A stretch of 41,880 nt of DNA, from positions 1-41,880 of the forward strand of contig NZ_SSMW01000047.1 in assembly GCF_004799405.1 (NCBI RefSeq), in the 5' to 3' direction. A program made the position numbers and the translations under genes. A model generated the notes under the pieces. That model saw nothing but the letters and a program-made list of their open reading frames with translations, searched no databases and was not told where the DNA came from. Each line of letters begins with the position of its first letter. The stretch's first letter is position 1. The stretch comes from Bradyrhizobium sp. GTDB taxonomy: Bacteria; Pseudomonadota; Alphaproteobacteria; Rhizobiales; Xanthobacteraceae. Positions 9,139 to 17,090 of the stretch are shown piece by piece.

Positions 9139-9156
9139 CCGGACATCTGTGTCCGG
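9139..9156. repeat. GC-rich hairpin in the ispH leader
   Basis: CCGGACA and TGTCCGG form a perfect 7-bp stem around a TCTG loop, 47 bases upstream of the ispH start. Related GC-rich blocks (GGCCGGG, CCGGCCCGGA) recur until about 9201, so this may be the remnant of a palindromic repeat rather than a regulator. No function is claimed. Confidence 0.4.
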
Positions 9157-9314
9157 CTCAACATCTCTTCGTCGGCCGGGCATCCCCTCTTCCGGCCCGG
9201 ATAGTTGCAATATCCGCACCACGACCGGTTCCGTATCCATCCCACCCTTTAAGCGCGTGGATGTGCAAGGCTTTGTCTCAAAAAATGATCGGCTAGGAAA
9301 GACAGCTTGCCCGA

Positions 9315-9343
9315 TTGGCAGGGACAATACACGGTAACATAAT
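9315..9343 (+). promoter_or_regulatory. Sigma70-like promoter, probably for hpnN
   Basis: TTGGCA (9315-9320) and CATAAT (9338-9343) are separated by 17 bases. Each hexamer matches the housekeeping consensus at five of six positions. It points towards hpnN, whose GTG start lies 233 bases downstream, so the leader would be about 225 nt. The 484-base gap (9093-9576) also has to hold the ispH-hpnH promoter on the other strand, for which I saw no equally clear candidate. Apart from this and the hairpin at 9139, I see no gene in the gap. Confidence 0.5.
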
Positions 9344-9576
9344 ACAGCAGATTTACCGGCGGCTGCGAATTTAAGCCGCTGGAGCCTCACTTGTTCGTCA
9401 CTTTACCAAGGGTCAATCCCGGCTATATCAGCACTTTAGCGTGGTTGCGGCCTGTTTTGTTCCGGCTGCCCGCGTCCTCAAAGAAAACCTGTTCAAAAAC
9501 AACATTAGATCGGCTGGTGGAACTCCGATAGACAGCGGGCATTTCCGACAGGCCGTCAACGGTAGAAAGAAAAAAT

Positions 9577-12165
9577 GTGCTGACAAGTGTTGTCATATCG
9601 ATTGTCAAAACCTGTACCCGATTTGCCACTCTCACTATCGTGATCGCGCTCGTTCTAGCGGTAGCGGCGGGCTTTTATACGGCCCGGAACTTCGAAATCA
9701 ACACCGATATCAACACCCTGATTTCGCCCACGCTGGATTGGCGCAAGCGCGACAATCAATTCGAAAAGGCATTCGATCGGGACCGAACCATACTTGCGGT
9801 GGTGGATGCCCCGACGCCGGAGCTTACCGGTGCCGCGACTGCGGCGCTCCTGCAGAAGTTGTCAGGCGACACCAAGCATTTCGATTCGGTTCAGGCGCTC
9901 GGATCGGGCGATTTCTTCGAAAAGAACGGGCTGTTGTTTCTTTCGACGGCGGAAGTCGGCCGGCTCACCGGCCAGTTCGAATCCGCCGCCCCGCTCATCG
10001 AAATCATGGCCGGCGACCCCAGCCTGCGTGGATTGACCGGCGCGCTGGAAACCGGGCTCGCCGGCATCAAGCGCGGCGAATTCAAGCTCGACAGCACCGC
10101 GCGACCGTTTTCGCTGATCGCCCAGACCGTCGAGAACGTGCTGAGCAAAGGCTCTGCGACATTCTCCTGGCGCGAACTGACCAGCGACAAGCCGTTGACC
10201 GACGCCGATCGCCGCGCCTTCATCGAGTTCAAGCCGATCCTCGACTTCAATGCGCTGGAGCCGGGCAAGGATGCCACCGACGCCATCCGGCGGGCGGCAA
10301 GCGATCTCAACTTCGCGGGCGAATATGGCGCCCGGCTCAGGCTGACCGGGCCGGTCCCGATCGCCAACGAGGAATTTGCGACCGTTGCGGACGGCGCCAT
10401 CGTCAACGGGATCGGCACCATACTGGTGGTTCTTTTCATTCTCTGGATGGCGCTGCATTCGCCCAAGATCATCTTCGCGGTGTTCGCCAATCTCTTTGTC
10501 GGCCTTTCCATCACCACCGCGGTCGGCCTCATGATGGTCGGCTCGCTCAACCTGCTGTCGATCGCGTTTGCCGTTTTGTTCGTCGGATTGGGCGTGGACT
10601 TCGGCATCCAGTACAGCGTCCGCTACCGGTCGGAGCGCTTCAAGGGCAACGATCTGCCAGACGCACTGGCCAAGGCGGCCGAGCGCTCCGCGATTCCGCT
10701 TTCACTGGCGGCGATGGCGACGGCGGCCGGATTCCTCTCGTTTTTGCCGACCGACTACAAAGGCGTGTCGGAACTCGGCAAGATCGCCGGCGTGGGCATG
10801 CTCGTCGCCTTTGTCTCCAGCATCACGGTGCTGCCGGCGTTGCTGAACCTGCTCAATCCTCCCGGCGAGAAGGAGCCCGTCGGCTATGCATTCCTGGCGC
10901 CGGTCGATCATTTCCTCGAAAAGCATCGCGTCATCATTATCGTCGGCACGCTGTTGATCGCCATCGCCGGCCTGCCGCTGCTTTATTTTCTCAAGTTCGA
11001 CTTCAATCCGATCAACTTGCGCAATGCCAAGGTGGAATCGATCGCGACCTTTCTGGATTTGAGGAAAGATCCGAACACCGGCGCCAATGCCATCAACGTG
11101 CTGACGAATTCGGAAGCCGACGCCAGGAAGATTGAAGCCCGGCTTGAGAAGGTGCCGGAAGTTCTCGAGGTGAGGTCGCTGGACAGTTTCGTGCCTGATG
11201 ACCAGCCGGCCAAACTGAAGCTGATCGCGCAGGGCGCCAAAGTCCTCAATCCCGCGCTGAACCCGGAATCCATCGATGCGGCTCCCTCCGACCAGGAGAA
11301 TGTCGAGGCCTTGAAGGAATCGGCTGAAAGCCTGCGCAAGGTCGCCGGCGATGCGAAGGATCCGGGTGCTGTGGCCTCGCGGCGCCTCGCCGATGCGCTG
11401 TCAAAGCTCGCCGACTCGGACGAAGCCACCCGGAACAAGACCCAGGCCATCTTCGTCACGCCGTTGAAGGTCGAACTCAACCAACTCAAAAACTCGCTTC
11501 AGGCTCACCCGGTGAGCCTGAAGAACCTCCCGGCCAACCTGACGGATGGCTGGAAGACCAAGGATGGCCTGATCCGCGTCGAGGCGCTGCCGCGCGGCGA
11601 TCCGAACGACAACGAGACGCTGCGCAAATTTGCAGGCGCCGTGCTGGCCGCCGAGCCCAACGCGATCGGCGGACCGGTGTCTATTCTCAAGTCCGGTGAA
11701 ACCGTCGTAAAGGCGTTCATCCACGCCGGGCTGTGGGCCCTGGTCGTGATCAGCCTGCTGCTTTGGCTGGCGCTGCGGCGGGTGACCGACGTGTTGCTGA
11801 CGCTGGTCCCGCTCCTGGTCGCCGGCGCGGTGACGCTGGAAATCTGCGTGCTGATCGGGCTGCCGCTCAACTTCGCCAACATCGTCGCGCTGCCGCTGCT
11901 GCTTGGCGTCGGCGTCGCGTTCAAGATCTACTATGTAACGGCCTGGCGGAGCGGCAGGACCAATCTGCTGCAGTCGAGCCTGACGCGTGCGATATTCTTC
12001 AGTGCGATGACGACCGCGACCGCGTTCGGAAGCCTCTGGCTATCGAGCCACCCGGGGACCGCGAGCATGGGCAAGCTGCTGGCGCTTTCGCTGGTCACCA
12101 CGCTTGCCGCGGTGTTGTTGTTCCAGCCCGCGTTAATGGGTAAACCGCGCGATGTCGGGGAGTAG
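9577..12165 (+). CDS. hpnN: HpnN, hopanoid transporter of the RND superfamily
   Basis: The product is 862 residues. The first transmembrane segment lies at about residues 14-35. It is followed by a large periplasmic domain starting ARNFEINTDINTLISPTLDWRK. A membrane bundle from about 285 contains the RND/MmpL-like motif FVGLGVDFGIQYSVRYRSE. A second periplasmic domain and a second bundle (LLLWLALRRVTDVLLTLVPLLVAGA) follow. This two-fold layout is the HpnN type, which carries hopanoids from the inner to the outer membrane. The start is GTG at 9577, preceded by GGTAGAAAGAAA; an overlapping ATG at 9575 is out of frame. Its 3' end overlaps the convergent DUF2147 gene by 33 bases. Its position next to ispH-hpnH and hpnO supports the assignment. 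Confidence 0.92.
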   Translation: MLTSVVISIVKTCTRFATLTIVIALVLAVAAGFYTARNFEINTDINTLISPTLDWRKRDNQFEKAFDRDRTILAVVDAPTPELTGAATAALLQKLSGDTKHFDSVQALGSGDFFEKNGLLFLSTAEVGRLTGQFESAAPLIEIMAGDPSLRGLTGALETGLAGIKRGEFKLDSTARPFSLIAQTVENVLSKGSATFSWRELTSDKPLTDADRRAFIEFKPILDFNALEPGKDATDAIRRAASDLNFAGEYGARLRLTGPVPIANEEFATVADGAIVNGIGTILVVLFILWMALHSPKIIFAVFANLFVGLSITTAVGLMMVGSLNLLSIAFAVLFVGLGVDFGIQYSVRYRSERFKGNDLPDALAKAAERSAIPLSLAAMATAAGFLSFLPTDYKGVSELGKIAGVGMLVAFVSSITVLPALLNLLNPPGEKEPVGYAFLAPVDHFLEKHRVIIIVGTLLIAIAGLPLLYFLKFDFNPINLRNAKVESIATFLDLRKDPNTGANAINVLTNSEADARKIEARLEKVPEVLEVRSLDSFVPDDQPAKLKLIAQGAKVLNPALNPESIDAAPSDQENVEALKESAESLRKVAGDAKDPGAVASRRLADALSKLADSDEATRNKTQAIFVTPLKVELNQLKNSLQAHPVSLKNLPANLTDGWKTKDGLIRVEALPRGDPNDNETLRKFAGAVLAAEPNAIGGPVSILKSGETVVKAFIHAGLWALVVISLLLWLALRRVTDVLLTLVPLLVAGAVTLEICVLIGLPLNFANIVALPLLLGVGVAFKIYYVTAWRSGRTNLLQSSLTRAIFFSAMTTATAFGSLWLSSHPGTASMGKLLALSLVTTLAAVLLFQPALMGKPRDVGE

Positions 12166-12717
12166 GCAGATATCGCCGACCGGATCGTTGGCCGCCAGTT
12201 GACCGTGCATCTTGGGGGCCGGGCTGACGGATCCGGTGGTCTTCGGGGCACCCGTTGCGGCCTTCGGCGCGCCCTTGGCCATGCTGTTGACGGGGCTCGA
12301 GGGAATCGGGCCCGCGACGCGGGTCCAGGTTTCACCGCCGCAAAGGAAGCCCAGCACGCAGCCTTGAATCTCGAGCTGATCGGGACCCACAGGCTTGATC
12401 TTGGAACTGTAGAACTGGCCGTCCTTGGCGTTGTAGACTTGGCCTTCCCATTGGTCGACGCCGGGCGTCTTCTTCATATCGATAAGGATAGGCATTCCCA
12501 AGCTCGGCCTGTTTTGTTTTGAAACATCCGGATTATGGGTGTCGCGGCCGCCCGGCTCCTTCTCCCACGCCACGACGCCCCACATGCTCCCATTGCATTC
12601 CGCGACGCGAATGTTGGCGACGCCGTCCGCCACCCTCCAGTCACCCGTCGGATCCGCTGCCAGGGCCGGGGCGAGGCCTGCTGACAAAATGATCCCGGAA
12701 TAGATTAGTTTACGCAT
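12133..12717 (-). CDS. DUF2147 family secreted protein
   Basis: The product is 194 residues from ATG 12717 (MRKLIYSGIILSAGLAPALA, a clear signal peptide with cleavage near ALAADP). The domain begins DPTGDWRVADGVANIRVAEC and continues with GVVAWEKEPGGRDTHNPD and IQGCVLGFLCGGETWTRV, which fit DUF2147, a periplasmic domain of unknown role. The last ~55 residues are a low-complexity Ala/Pro/Lys extension ending DICLLPDIARFTH. That tail overlaps the 3' end of hpnN by 33 bases on the opposite strand. An in-frame ATG at 12741 would add eight residues but spoils the signal peptide start. No functional link to hopanoids is known to me. Confidence 0.85.
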   Translation of the reverse strand: MRKLIYSGIILSAGLAPALAADPTGDWRVADGVANIRVAECNGSMWGVVAWEKEPGGRDTHNPDVSKQNRPSLGMPILIDMKKTPGVDQWEGQVYNAKDGQFYSSKIKPVGPDQLEIQGCVLGFLCGGETWTRVAGPIPSSPVNSMAKGAPKAATGAPKTTGSVSPAPKMHGQLAANDPVGDICLLPDIARFTH

Positions 12718-12795
12718 AACGCTTCGAGGGCGGTGCAACATGGCGCAGACCTATGCTTTAGTGAAAATGACCGAAACCGGGCAAAACGCCGCATT

Positions 12796-12837
12796 GAGCA
12801 TTTTCAGTTGACGAAATCGAGCGTTTTCAGTTGACGA
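12796..12837 (+). repeat. 19-bp direct repeat, two copies, upstream of hpnO
   Basis: GAGCATTTTCAGTTGACGA (12796-12814) and GAGCGTTTTCAGTTGACGA (12819-12837) match at 18 of 19 positions with a 23-bp period. They lie in the 148-base gap between the divergent DUF2147 gene and hpnO. The second copy's TTGACG could be a -35 box, with TATGTA at 12856 as a weak -10. Period and position suggest either a protein-binding direct repeat or a duplicated promoter element. Confidence 0.6.
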
Positions 12838-12865
12838 GACAGCTATCAACCGAAGTATGTAGCTC

Positions 12866-14257
12866 ATGCTATATCCAAATCTAGACGTTTCCGAGATGTT
12901 TGTGGACCGGCAGTCGCAGCGCAGTTCCATGCATGCGCGCCACCTCAATGAGCAGCTGGTACGGGTTCTCAAGACAATTGGTTATGATGTCGGCTTTCAG
13001 AAGGGTCAGGGACAGTACCTTTTCGACCGCGATGGCGCCCGCTATCTCGACCTACTGAGCGGGTTTGGCGTTTTTGCGATTGGCCGCAATCATCCCGCGC
13101 TTCGCACCGCCCTGAAGAGCGTGCTGGACAGCGACCTGCCAAATCTTGTGCAGCTCGACGTTTCCACTCTTGCGGGCGTGCTGGCCGAGCGCCTGCTCGA
13201 TTATGTGCCGTATCTCGACAAGGTCTTTTTTGCGAACTCCGGAGCAGAATGCGTCGAAGCGGCGATCAAATTCGCGCGCGGCGCGACCGGCCGGCCGGGC
13301 ATCGTGTACTGCGCCCACGCTTTTCACGGATTGTCCTACGGCGCGCTGTCGCTCACCGACGATCCCAATTTCCGCGGCGGTTTCGAACCGCTGCTGCCGG
13401 GATGCACGTCCATTCCCTTCAACGATCTCGCCGCATTGGAGCAGGCGCTGTCGTCGCGCCAGGTCGGCGCCTTCATTGTCGAGCCGATCCAGGGCAAGGG
13501 CGTCAACATGCCCACCGAGGAATTTCTGCCGGGCGCAGCAGCACTCTGCCGTAAGTACGGCACGCTGCTGATCGCGGACGAAATTCAGACCGGCATGGGC
13601 CGCACCGGGCGGTTCCTGGCGGTCGAACACTGGAACGTCGAACCCGACATGGTCTTGCTCGCCAAGGCGCTGTCCGGCGGCCACGTTCCCGTCGGCGCGC
13701 TGCTGACCCGCAAAAGCATCTTCGACAAGATCTTCAATCAAATGGATCGCGCGGTGGTGCACGGATCGACGTTTGCCAAGAACGATCTGGCGATGGCCGC
13801 CGGCATCGCCACGCTCGAGGTGCTGGAATCGGAAAAACTGATCGACGCGGCGGCCAAGCGCGGCGCCGAGCTTCGGCTGGCGCTGACCCGGATGGTCCCC
13901 GGCTATGAATTGCTCAAGGAAGTGCGCGGCAAGGGATTGATGATCGGCGTCGAATTCGGCCCGCCGAAATCGCTGCGGCTGAAGGCATCGTGGAACGTGC
14001 TCGAGACCGCTAACAAGGGCTTGTTCTGCCAGCTCATCACGGTGCCGCTGTTCAAGGACCACAAGATCCTCACGCAAGTCTCCGGCCACGGCAGCCACAC
14101 CATCAAGCTGTTGCCGCCGCTGACCCTCACCGAGCAGGATTGCAACTGGATCGAAACCGCGTTCGATTCCGTGATCGCCTCCAGTCACAAGGTGCCCGGC
14201 GCGATCTGGTCCCTGGGCAAGACGCTGGTCGACAACGCCGTGCGCAAGTCGGCGTAA
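12866..14257 (+). CDS. hpnO: HpnO, hopanoid side-chain aminotransferase (class III, PLP)
   Basis: The product is 463 residues from ATG 12866, class III aminotransferase. The PLP motifs are clear: ANSGAECVEAAIKFAR, AHAFHGLSYGALS, ADEIQTGMGRTG (D238) and AKALSGGHVPVGA with the Schiff-base lysine K267. HpnO makes aminobacteriohopanetriol from ribosylhopane. The assignment rests on the domain plus location at the end of the hopanoid block. Start choice is open. ATG 12866 has no clear ribosome site and lies only ~5 bases past a possible -10. An in-frame ATG at 12896 (MFVDRQSQRSS) would suit that promoter better and shorten the protein by ten residues. The stop lies three bases from the stop of the convergent anti-sigma gene. 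Confidence 0.88.
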   Translation: MLYPNLDVSEMFVDRQSQRSSMHARHLNEQLVRVLKTIGYDVGFQKGQGQYLFDRDGARYLDLLSGFGVFAIGRNHPALRTALKSVLDSDLPNLVQLDVSTLAGVLAERLLDYVPYLDKVFFANSGAECVEAAIKFARGATGRPGIVYCAHAFHGLSYGALSLTDDPNFRGGFEPLLPGCTSIPFNDLAALEQALSSRQVGAFIVEPIQGKGVNMPTEEFLPGAAALCRKYGTLLIADEIQTGMGRTGRFLAVEHWNVEPDMVLLAKALSGGHVPVGALLTRKSIFDKIFNQMDRAVVHGSTFAKNDLAMAAGIATLEVLESEKLIDAAAKRGAELRLALTRMVPGYELLKEVRGKGLMIGVEFGPPKSLRLKASWNVLETANKGLFCQLITVPLFKDHKILTQVSGHGSHTIKLLPPLTLTEQDCNWIETAFDSVIASSHKVPGAIWSLGKTLVDNAVRKSA

Positions 14258-14260
14258 GCG

Positions 14261-15010
14261 CTAGCCTGCCGTCGCCGTCTCGAACTTCTCGCCGAACTCG
14301 TTGAGTTCGTCGGTGGCGATGTCGCTGACCGCCCAGTAATTCAATCCGCGGTCGCCCCAGCGCCGGATATTGAATCCCTGAATGGTTTCGGTCCTGGCGG
14401 CGTGGCGCTCGGTGCTGGCGGTCTGGGCGACGAACAGATTGATCACATGCTGGCGCCTGCGGTAGACGATGGCGCCGATGGCGCGGGCGTCGATGTAATC
14501 GAGCCGGCCGCCGATCAGGGTAAAACCCTGCGCGGTGAGGTCGACAACCGGCGGCGCCACGTCGAGCTTGCCGTTGAACCACGGCTTTACGGTATGCTGG
14601 TCGGTGGAGACCACGTCGGTGAGGTGTCCGGCCTGCAACGAGCGCAGATGGGCCGAGACCACTTCGGACAGGATGCGTTGTTCGTCGTCGTTGCGCAGCA
14701 CGATCGCGACGAGACCGGTCGCCGCGAGTGCTGAGACCGCCGATCCCATCGCAAAGCCCCTGAGCACCATGCGCCGGCTCGGCGCCTGCGTCTGCGGCAA
14801 TGACGCCTCGATGCGGCGGCGAAGCAGCGGCGGCGCGGTATGACGCAAGTCGGCGCCCGCGACGGCCTTGCTCATCTCGCGATAGTCCGCCAGTAGCGCC
14901 GCGCAATGCGGGCAGCCCGCGATATGGCCTTCGACCTCGCGCGCGTGGCCGGCATCGAGTTCGCCGTCGAGCAGCGCGTGAAGCAGGACTTCGGCCTCGT
15001 CACAGGTCAT
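14261..15010 (-). CDS. Zinc-finger anti-sigma factor, membrane-anchored
   Basis: The product is 249 residues from ATG 15010 (MTCDEAEVLLHALLDGELDAGH). The N-terminus carries the zinc anti-sigma motif H29-xxx-C33-xx-C36 (GHIAGCPHC). A single membrane span follows at about residues 84-104 (GFAMGSAVSALAATGLVAIVL). The periplasmic C-terminal part includes LIGGRLDYIDARAIGAIVYRRR, a domain often seen on proteobacterial anti-sigma factors. Its start overlaps the stop of the ECF sigma gene as ATGA, the usual arrangement for a cognate pair. It presumably holds the sigma factor at the membrane until a periplasmic signal releases it. The frame is open nine codons upstream, but those lie inside the sigma gene. 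Confidence 0.88.
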   Translation of the reverse strand: MTCDEAEVLLHALLDGELDAGHAREVEGHIAGCPHCAALLADYREMSKAVAGADLRHTAPPLLRRRIEASLPQTQAPSRRMVLRGFAMGSAVSALAATGLVAIVLRNDDEQRILSEVVSAHLRSLQAGHLTDVVSTDQHTVKPWFNGKLDVAPPVVDLTAQGFTLIGGRLDYIDARAIGAIVYRRRQHVINLFVAQTASTERHAARTETIQGFNIRRWGDRGLNYWAVSDIATDELNEFGEKFETATAG

Positions 15011-15567
15011 TTCGGTTGCTCCTGTTCCGCGGTCCATGCCGATCGCAGCAAGGCGCGGGCGCGCGCGAGCCGGGACATCACGGTGCCGACCGGCGCCTCG
15101 ACGATATCGGCGATCTCGCGGTACGAAAGATTGTGAATTTCACGCAGCACAAAAGTCTCCCTGAACGGCTCGGCAAGTGCGCTCACCATCCGGCGGATCG
15201 CGGAGGCGTCGCGCTGGCGCAGCACCTGTGCCTCCGGCGTTTCCTGCGCTTCGTGCCACAGCGGCGTTGGCGCGGCATCGTCGGGCAGTTCGTCGAGCGC
15301 GGCGGCGGGCGAACTGGCGCGCCGCGCGAATTCGGCGCGGCAGACATTGCGCAGGATCGCCAGCAGCCACGGCTTCATCGCCGGCCCGCGATAAGTGTCG
15401 AAATGCTTCAGCGCGCGCAGATAGCATTCCTGCACCGCGTCCTCGGCGTCGGCGGCCTCGCGCAGCAGATAGCGCGCCAGCGTATAGACGTCGTCGAGAT
15501 GCGGCAGCGCGGCGTCGCGAAAGCGCCGCGCCCGGTCCGGATCGTCGTTCGAAGCGTTGACCGGCAT
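15007..15567 (-). CDS. ECF-family RNA polymerase sigma factor
   Basis: The product is 186 residues from ATG 15567 (MPVNASNDDPDRARRFRDA). Region 2 is seen as LARYLLREAADAEDAVQECYLRALKHFDTYRG with the WLLAILRNVCRAEF block. Region 4 is FRETFVLREIHNLSYREIADIVEAPVGTVMSRLARARALLR. There is no region 3, as expected for ECF factors. It is coupled to the anti-sigma gene by ATGA. Upstream on the same strand are cupredoxin and metallophosphoesterase genes, which are likely targets or operon partners. In-frame ATGs further upstream (15630, 15663) reach into the cupredoxin end and look unlike family N-termini. I cannot assign a numbered ECF group from sequence alone. Confidence 0.9.
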   Translation of the reverse strand: MPVNASNDDPDRARRFRDAALPHLDDVYTLARYLLREAADAEDAVQECYLRALKHFDTYRGPAMKPWLLAILRNVCRAEFARRASSPAAALDELPDDAAPTPLWHEAQETPEAQVLRQRDASAIRRMVSALAEPFRETFVLREIHNLSYREIADIVEAPVGTVMSRLARARALLRSAWTAEQEQPK

Positions 15568-15655
15568 CGCCTGTTGCCCGGCTGTCGAAAATGCTCGTGC
15601 CCGGCCGGTCGAAATCAACCGGCCGGGCATCGTTGTGATGCCTTGGTTTTGCGCG

Positions 15656-15985
15656 CTATTCAACCTTGACCATTCCCGTCATGTGCGGGTGCAGCGAACA
15701 AAAATACTTGTATTCCCCCGCCGCCGTGAAGGTGAACGAATAGCTGTCGTCGGTATCCATGGTTTTCGACCTGAACTTGCCGGCGGAAACCACGGTGTGC
15801 GGGATGTCGTCGTGATTTTTCCAGGTCACGGTGTCGCCGACCTTCACCGTGAGCTGTGCCGGCGTAAAGGTGAAATTGTCGATCGTTATCGTCGTCTCGG
15901 CACAGTGCGCCGCCGGCATTTGGGAAGTCAGCAGCGCGGCAACGGCGATCCGGATGCCGAGACGGCGAAGGGTTGCAAACGTCAT
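15656..15985 (-). CDS. Cupredoxin (amicyanin/plastocyanin-like copper protein)
   Basis: The product is 109 residues. The signal peptide covers about residues 1-29 (cleavage near AHCAETT). The mature domain starts TTITIDNFTFTPAQLTVKVGDTVTWKNHDDIPHTV. Type I copper ligands are visible: H63, C96, H99 and M102, with the C-x2-H-x2-M spacing typical of amicyanin. It should be a periplasmic copper electron carrier or copper sink. It starts 11 bases after the metallophosphoesterase stop and lies 88 bases before the sigma start, so all are probably one transcript. The role in this operon is not established; oxidative or copper stress is the simplest reading. Confidence 0.9.
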   Translation of the reverse strand: MTFATLRRLGIRIAVAALLTSQMPAAHCAETTITIDNFTFTPAQLTVKVGDTVTWKNHDDIPHTVVSAGKFRSKTMDTDDSYSFTFTAAGEYKYFCSLHPHMTGMVKVE

Positions 15986-15996
15986 GGCGGATTCCC

Positions 15997-16944
15997 TTAG
16001 CCCTGCAGCGGCGTATCGATGATCGCAAGGCGCTGCTCGCCCTGCTTGAAGTTGATGCTGGCAACCCCGAGCAGGCCGCGAAGCTTGTCGTCGGCGACCT
16101 TCATCGGCCCGGGCGAGGGCGCGGTGCCCGGTACCGGCTGCGGGAAAGCGGTCGACCGCGCGGTGTGGAAGGTGACGTTGCCCTCGACCTTCTGCATCAC
16201 CTGATGGATGTGGCCGTTGAGCACCGTGACCGAGCCGAAGCCCTTGAGATAATCGAGCGCGCGGGCGCCGTCTTCGGTGCCCCAGCCCCACTCCGGATAG
16301 ACCGTCCACAGCGGAATATGGGCGAACACCACGATCGGCGTCGATTTCGAGCGTCCCTTGAGGTCCTGCTCCAGCCATTCAAGCTGCTCGGCGCCGAGAT
16401 TGCCGAGGCCAGCGGCCTTGAGGTCCACCACATTGACGAGGCCGATGAAGTGAACGCCGTTGGCGTCGAACGAATACCAGCCGGCGCCCTTGGCGCCGCT
16501 GCCGTAGCGCTCGCGGTAGAACTTGACGTCTTCGTCGAGGAAATCGTGCTCCCCCGGCACGTAATGCACATCGAGCTTGGCCTGCGAGATGATGCGTTCG
16601 GCGTTGTCGAACTCGGCGGCCTTCGACAGATGGGTGACGTCGCCGGTGTGAATCATGAACGAGGGCTTGATCGGCATCGACTTGATCTTGTTGATGGCTT
16701 CCTCAAGCGTGCCCAGGGCGTTGGGATTGGCCGGCTTGTCGAAGCCGACATGGCTGTCGCTGATCTGCAGGAACGTCAGGCCCGCCGGCTCGGCCGCCTG
16801 CGCCGACCCGACCAGTCCCAGCGAACGGGGCACGCCGCCGGAAATGGTCCAGAGCACGCCGGTGCCCGCCCAGGTCATGCATTCCAGCACCCGACGGCGG
16901 CTGACACCCGGGTTGTCATCATTGTGATGGTCGTGATCGCTCAT
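15997..16944 (-). CDS. Exported metallophosphoesterase with twin-arginine-like signal
   Basis: The product is 315 residues from ATG 16944, with a good GGAG site eight bases upstream. The N-terminus is His/Asp-rich (MSDHDHHNDD), then SRRRVL at 15-20 and a hydrophobic stretch ending SAQAAEP, which fits a Tat signal. Calcineurin-like motifs follow: LQISDSHVG (D63, H65), IHTGDVTH, VPGEHD (131-134), FAHIPLW and LNGHIHQ. The third motif has Glu132 where the canonical GNHD has Asn, a variation worth noting because that Asn normally binds metal. It probably acts in the periplasm on an unknown phosphoester. It is followed closely by the cupredoxin and sigma genes. Confidence 0.88.
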   Translation of the reverse strand: MSDHDHHNDDNPGVSRRRVLECMTWAGTGVLWTISGGVPRSLGLVGSAQAAEPAGLTFLQISDSHVGFDKPANPNALGTLEEAINKIKSMPIKPSFMIHTGDVTHLSKAAEFDNAERIISQAKLDVHYVPGEHDFLDEDVKFYRERYGSGAKGAGWYSFDANGVHFIGLVNVVDLKAAGLGNLGAEQLEWLEQDLKGRSKSTPIVVFAHIPLWTVYPEWGWGTEDGARALDYLKGFGSVTVLNGHIHQVMQKVEGNVTFHTARSTAFPQPVPGTAPSPGPMKVADDKLRGLLGVASINFKQGEQRLAIIDTPLQG

Positions 16945-17090
16945 GACAGATCTCCATGGACCCTTGATTGGGTTTCCATGGGCTTGATCGGGCAAGCGCC
17001 GGGTTTATTCCCGGAACGGATGACGATTCCGTGATCGTTGTGGTGCGATATGCCGGCCGCAAGGCATGCCAGCCACACTTTTTCTTTTGC
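16945..17090 (-). promoter_or_regulatory. Putative promoter region for the metallophosphoesterase-sigma operon
   Basis: The 146-base gap upstream of the metallophosphoesterase contains, on the minus strand, GGGAATAAACCC (17012-17001), which resembles the GGAA-type -35 of ECF promoters. It also has an inverted CGGAA...TTCCG pair at about 17012-17031. I cannot point to a matching -10 with confidence. If the sigma factor autoregulates, its binding site should be here. Confidence 0.3.

Noticed and set aside
9516..9550. GGAAC near 9521 as an EcfG-type (general stress) promoter for hpnN
   Set aside because: No CGTT-type -10 is present 16-17 bases downstream; the TTGGCA/CATAAT pair upstream is the better candidate.
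9441..11135. 564-codon plus-strand frame overlapping hpnN
   Set aside because: It is shifted relative to hpnN, which has clear RND motifs; the shifted product is Arg/Gly-rich without membrane segments.
14127..14906. 259-codon minus-strand frame overlapping the anti-sigma gene
   Set aside because: It is in another frame of the same strand; the true frame has the zinc motif and membrane span.
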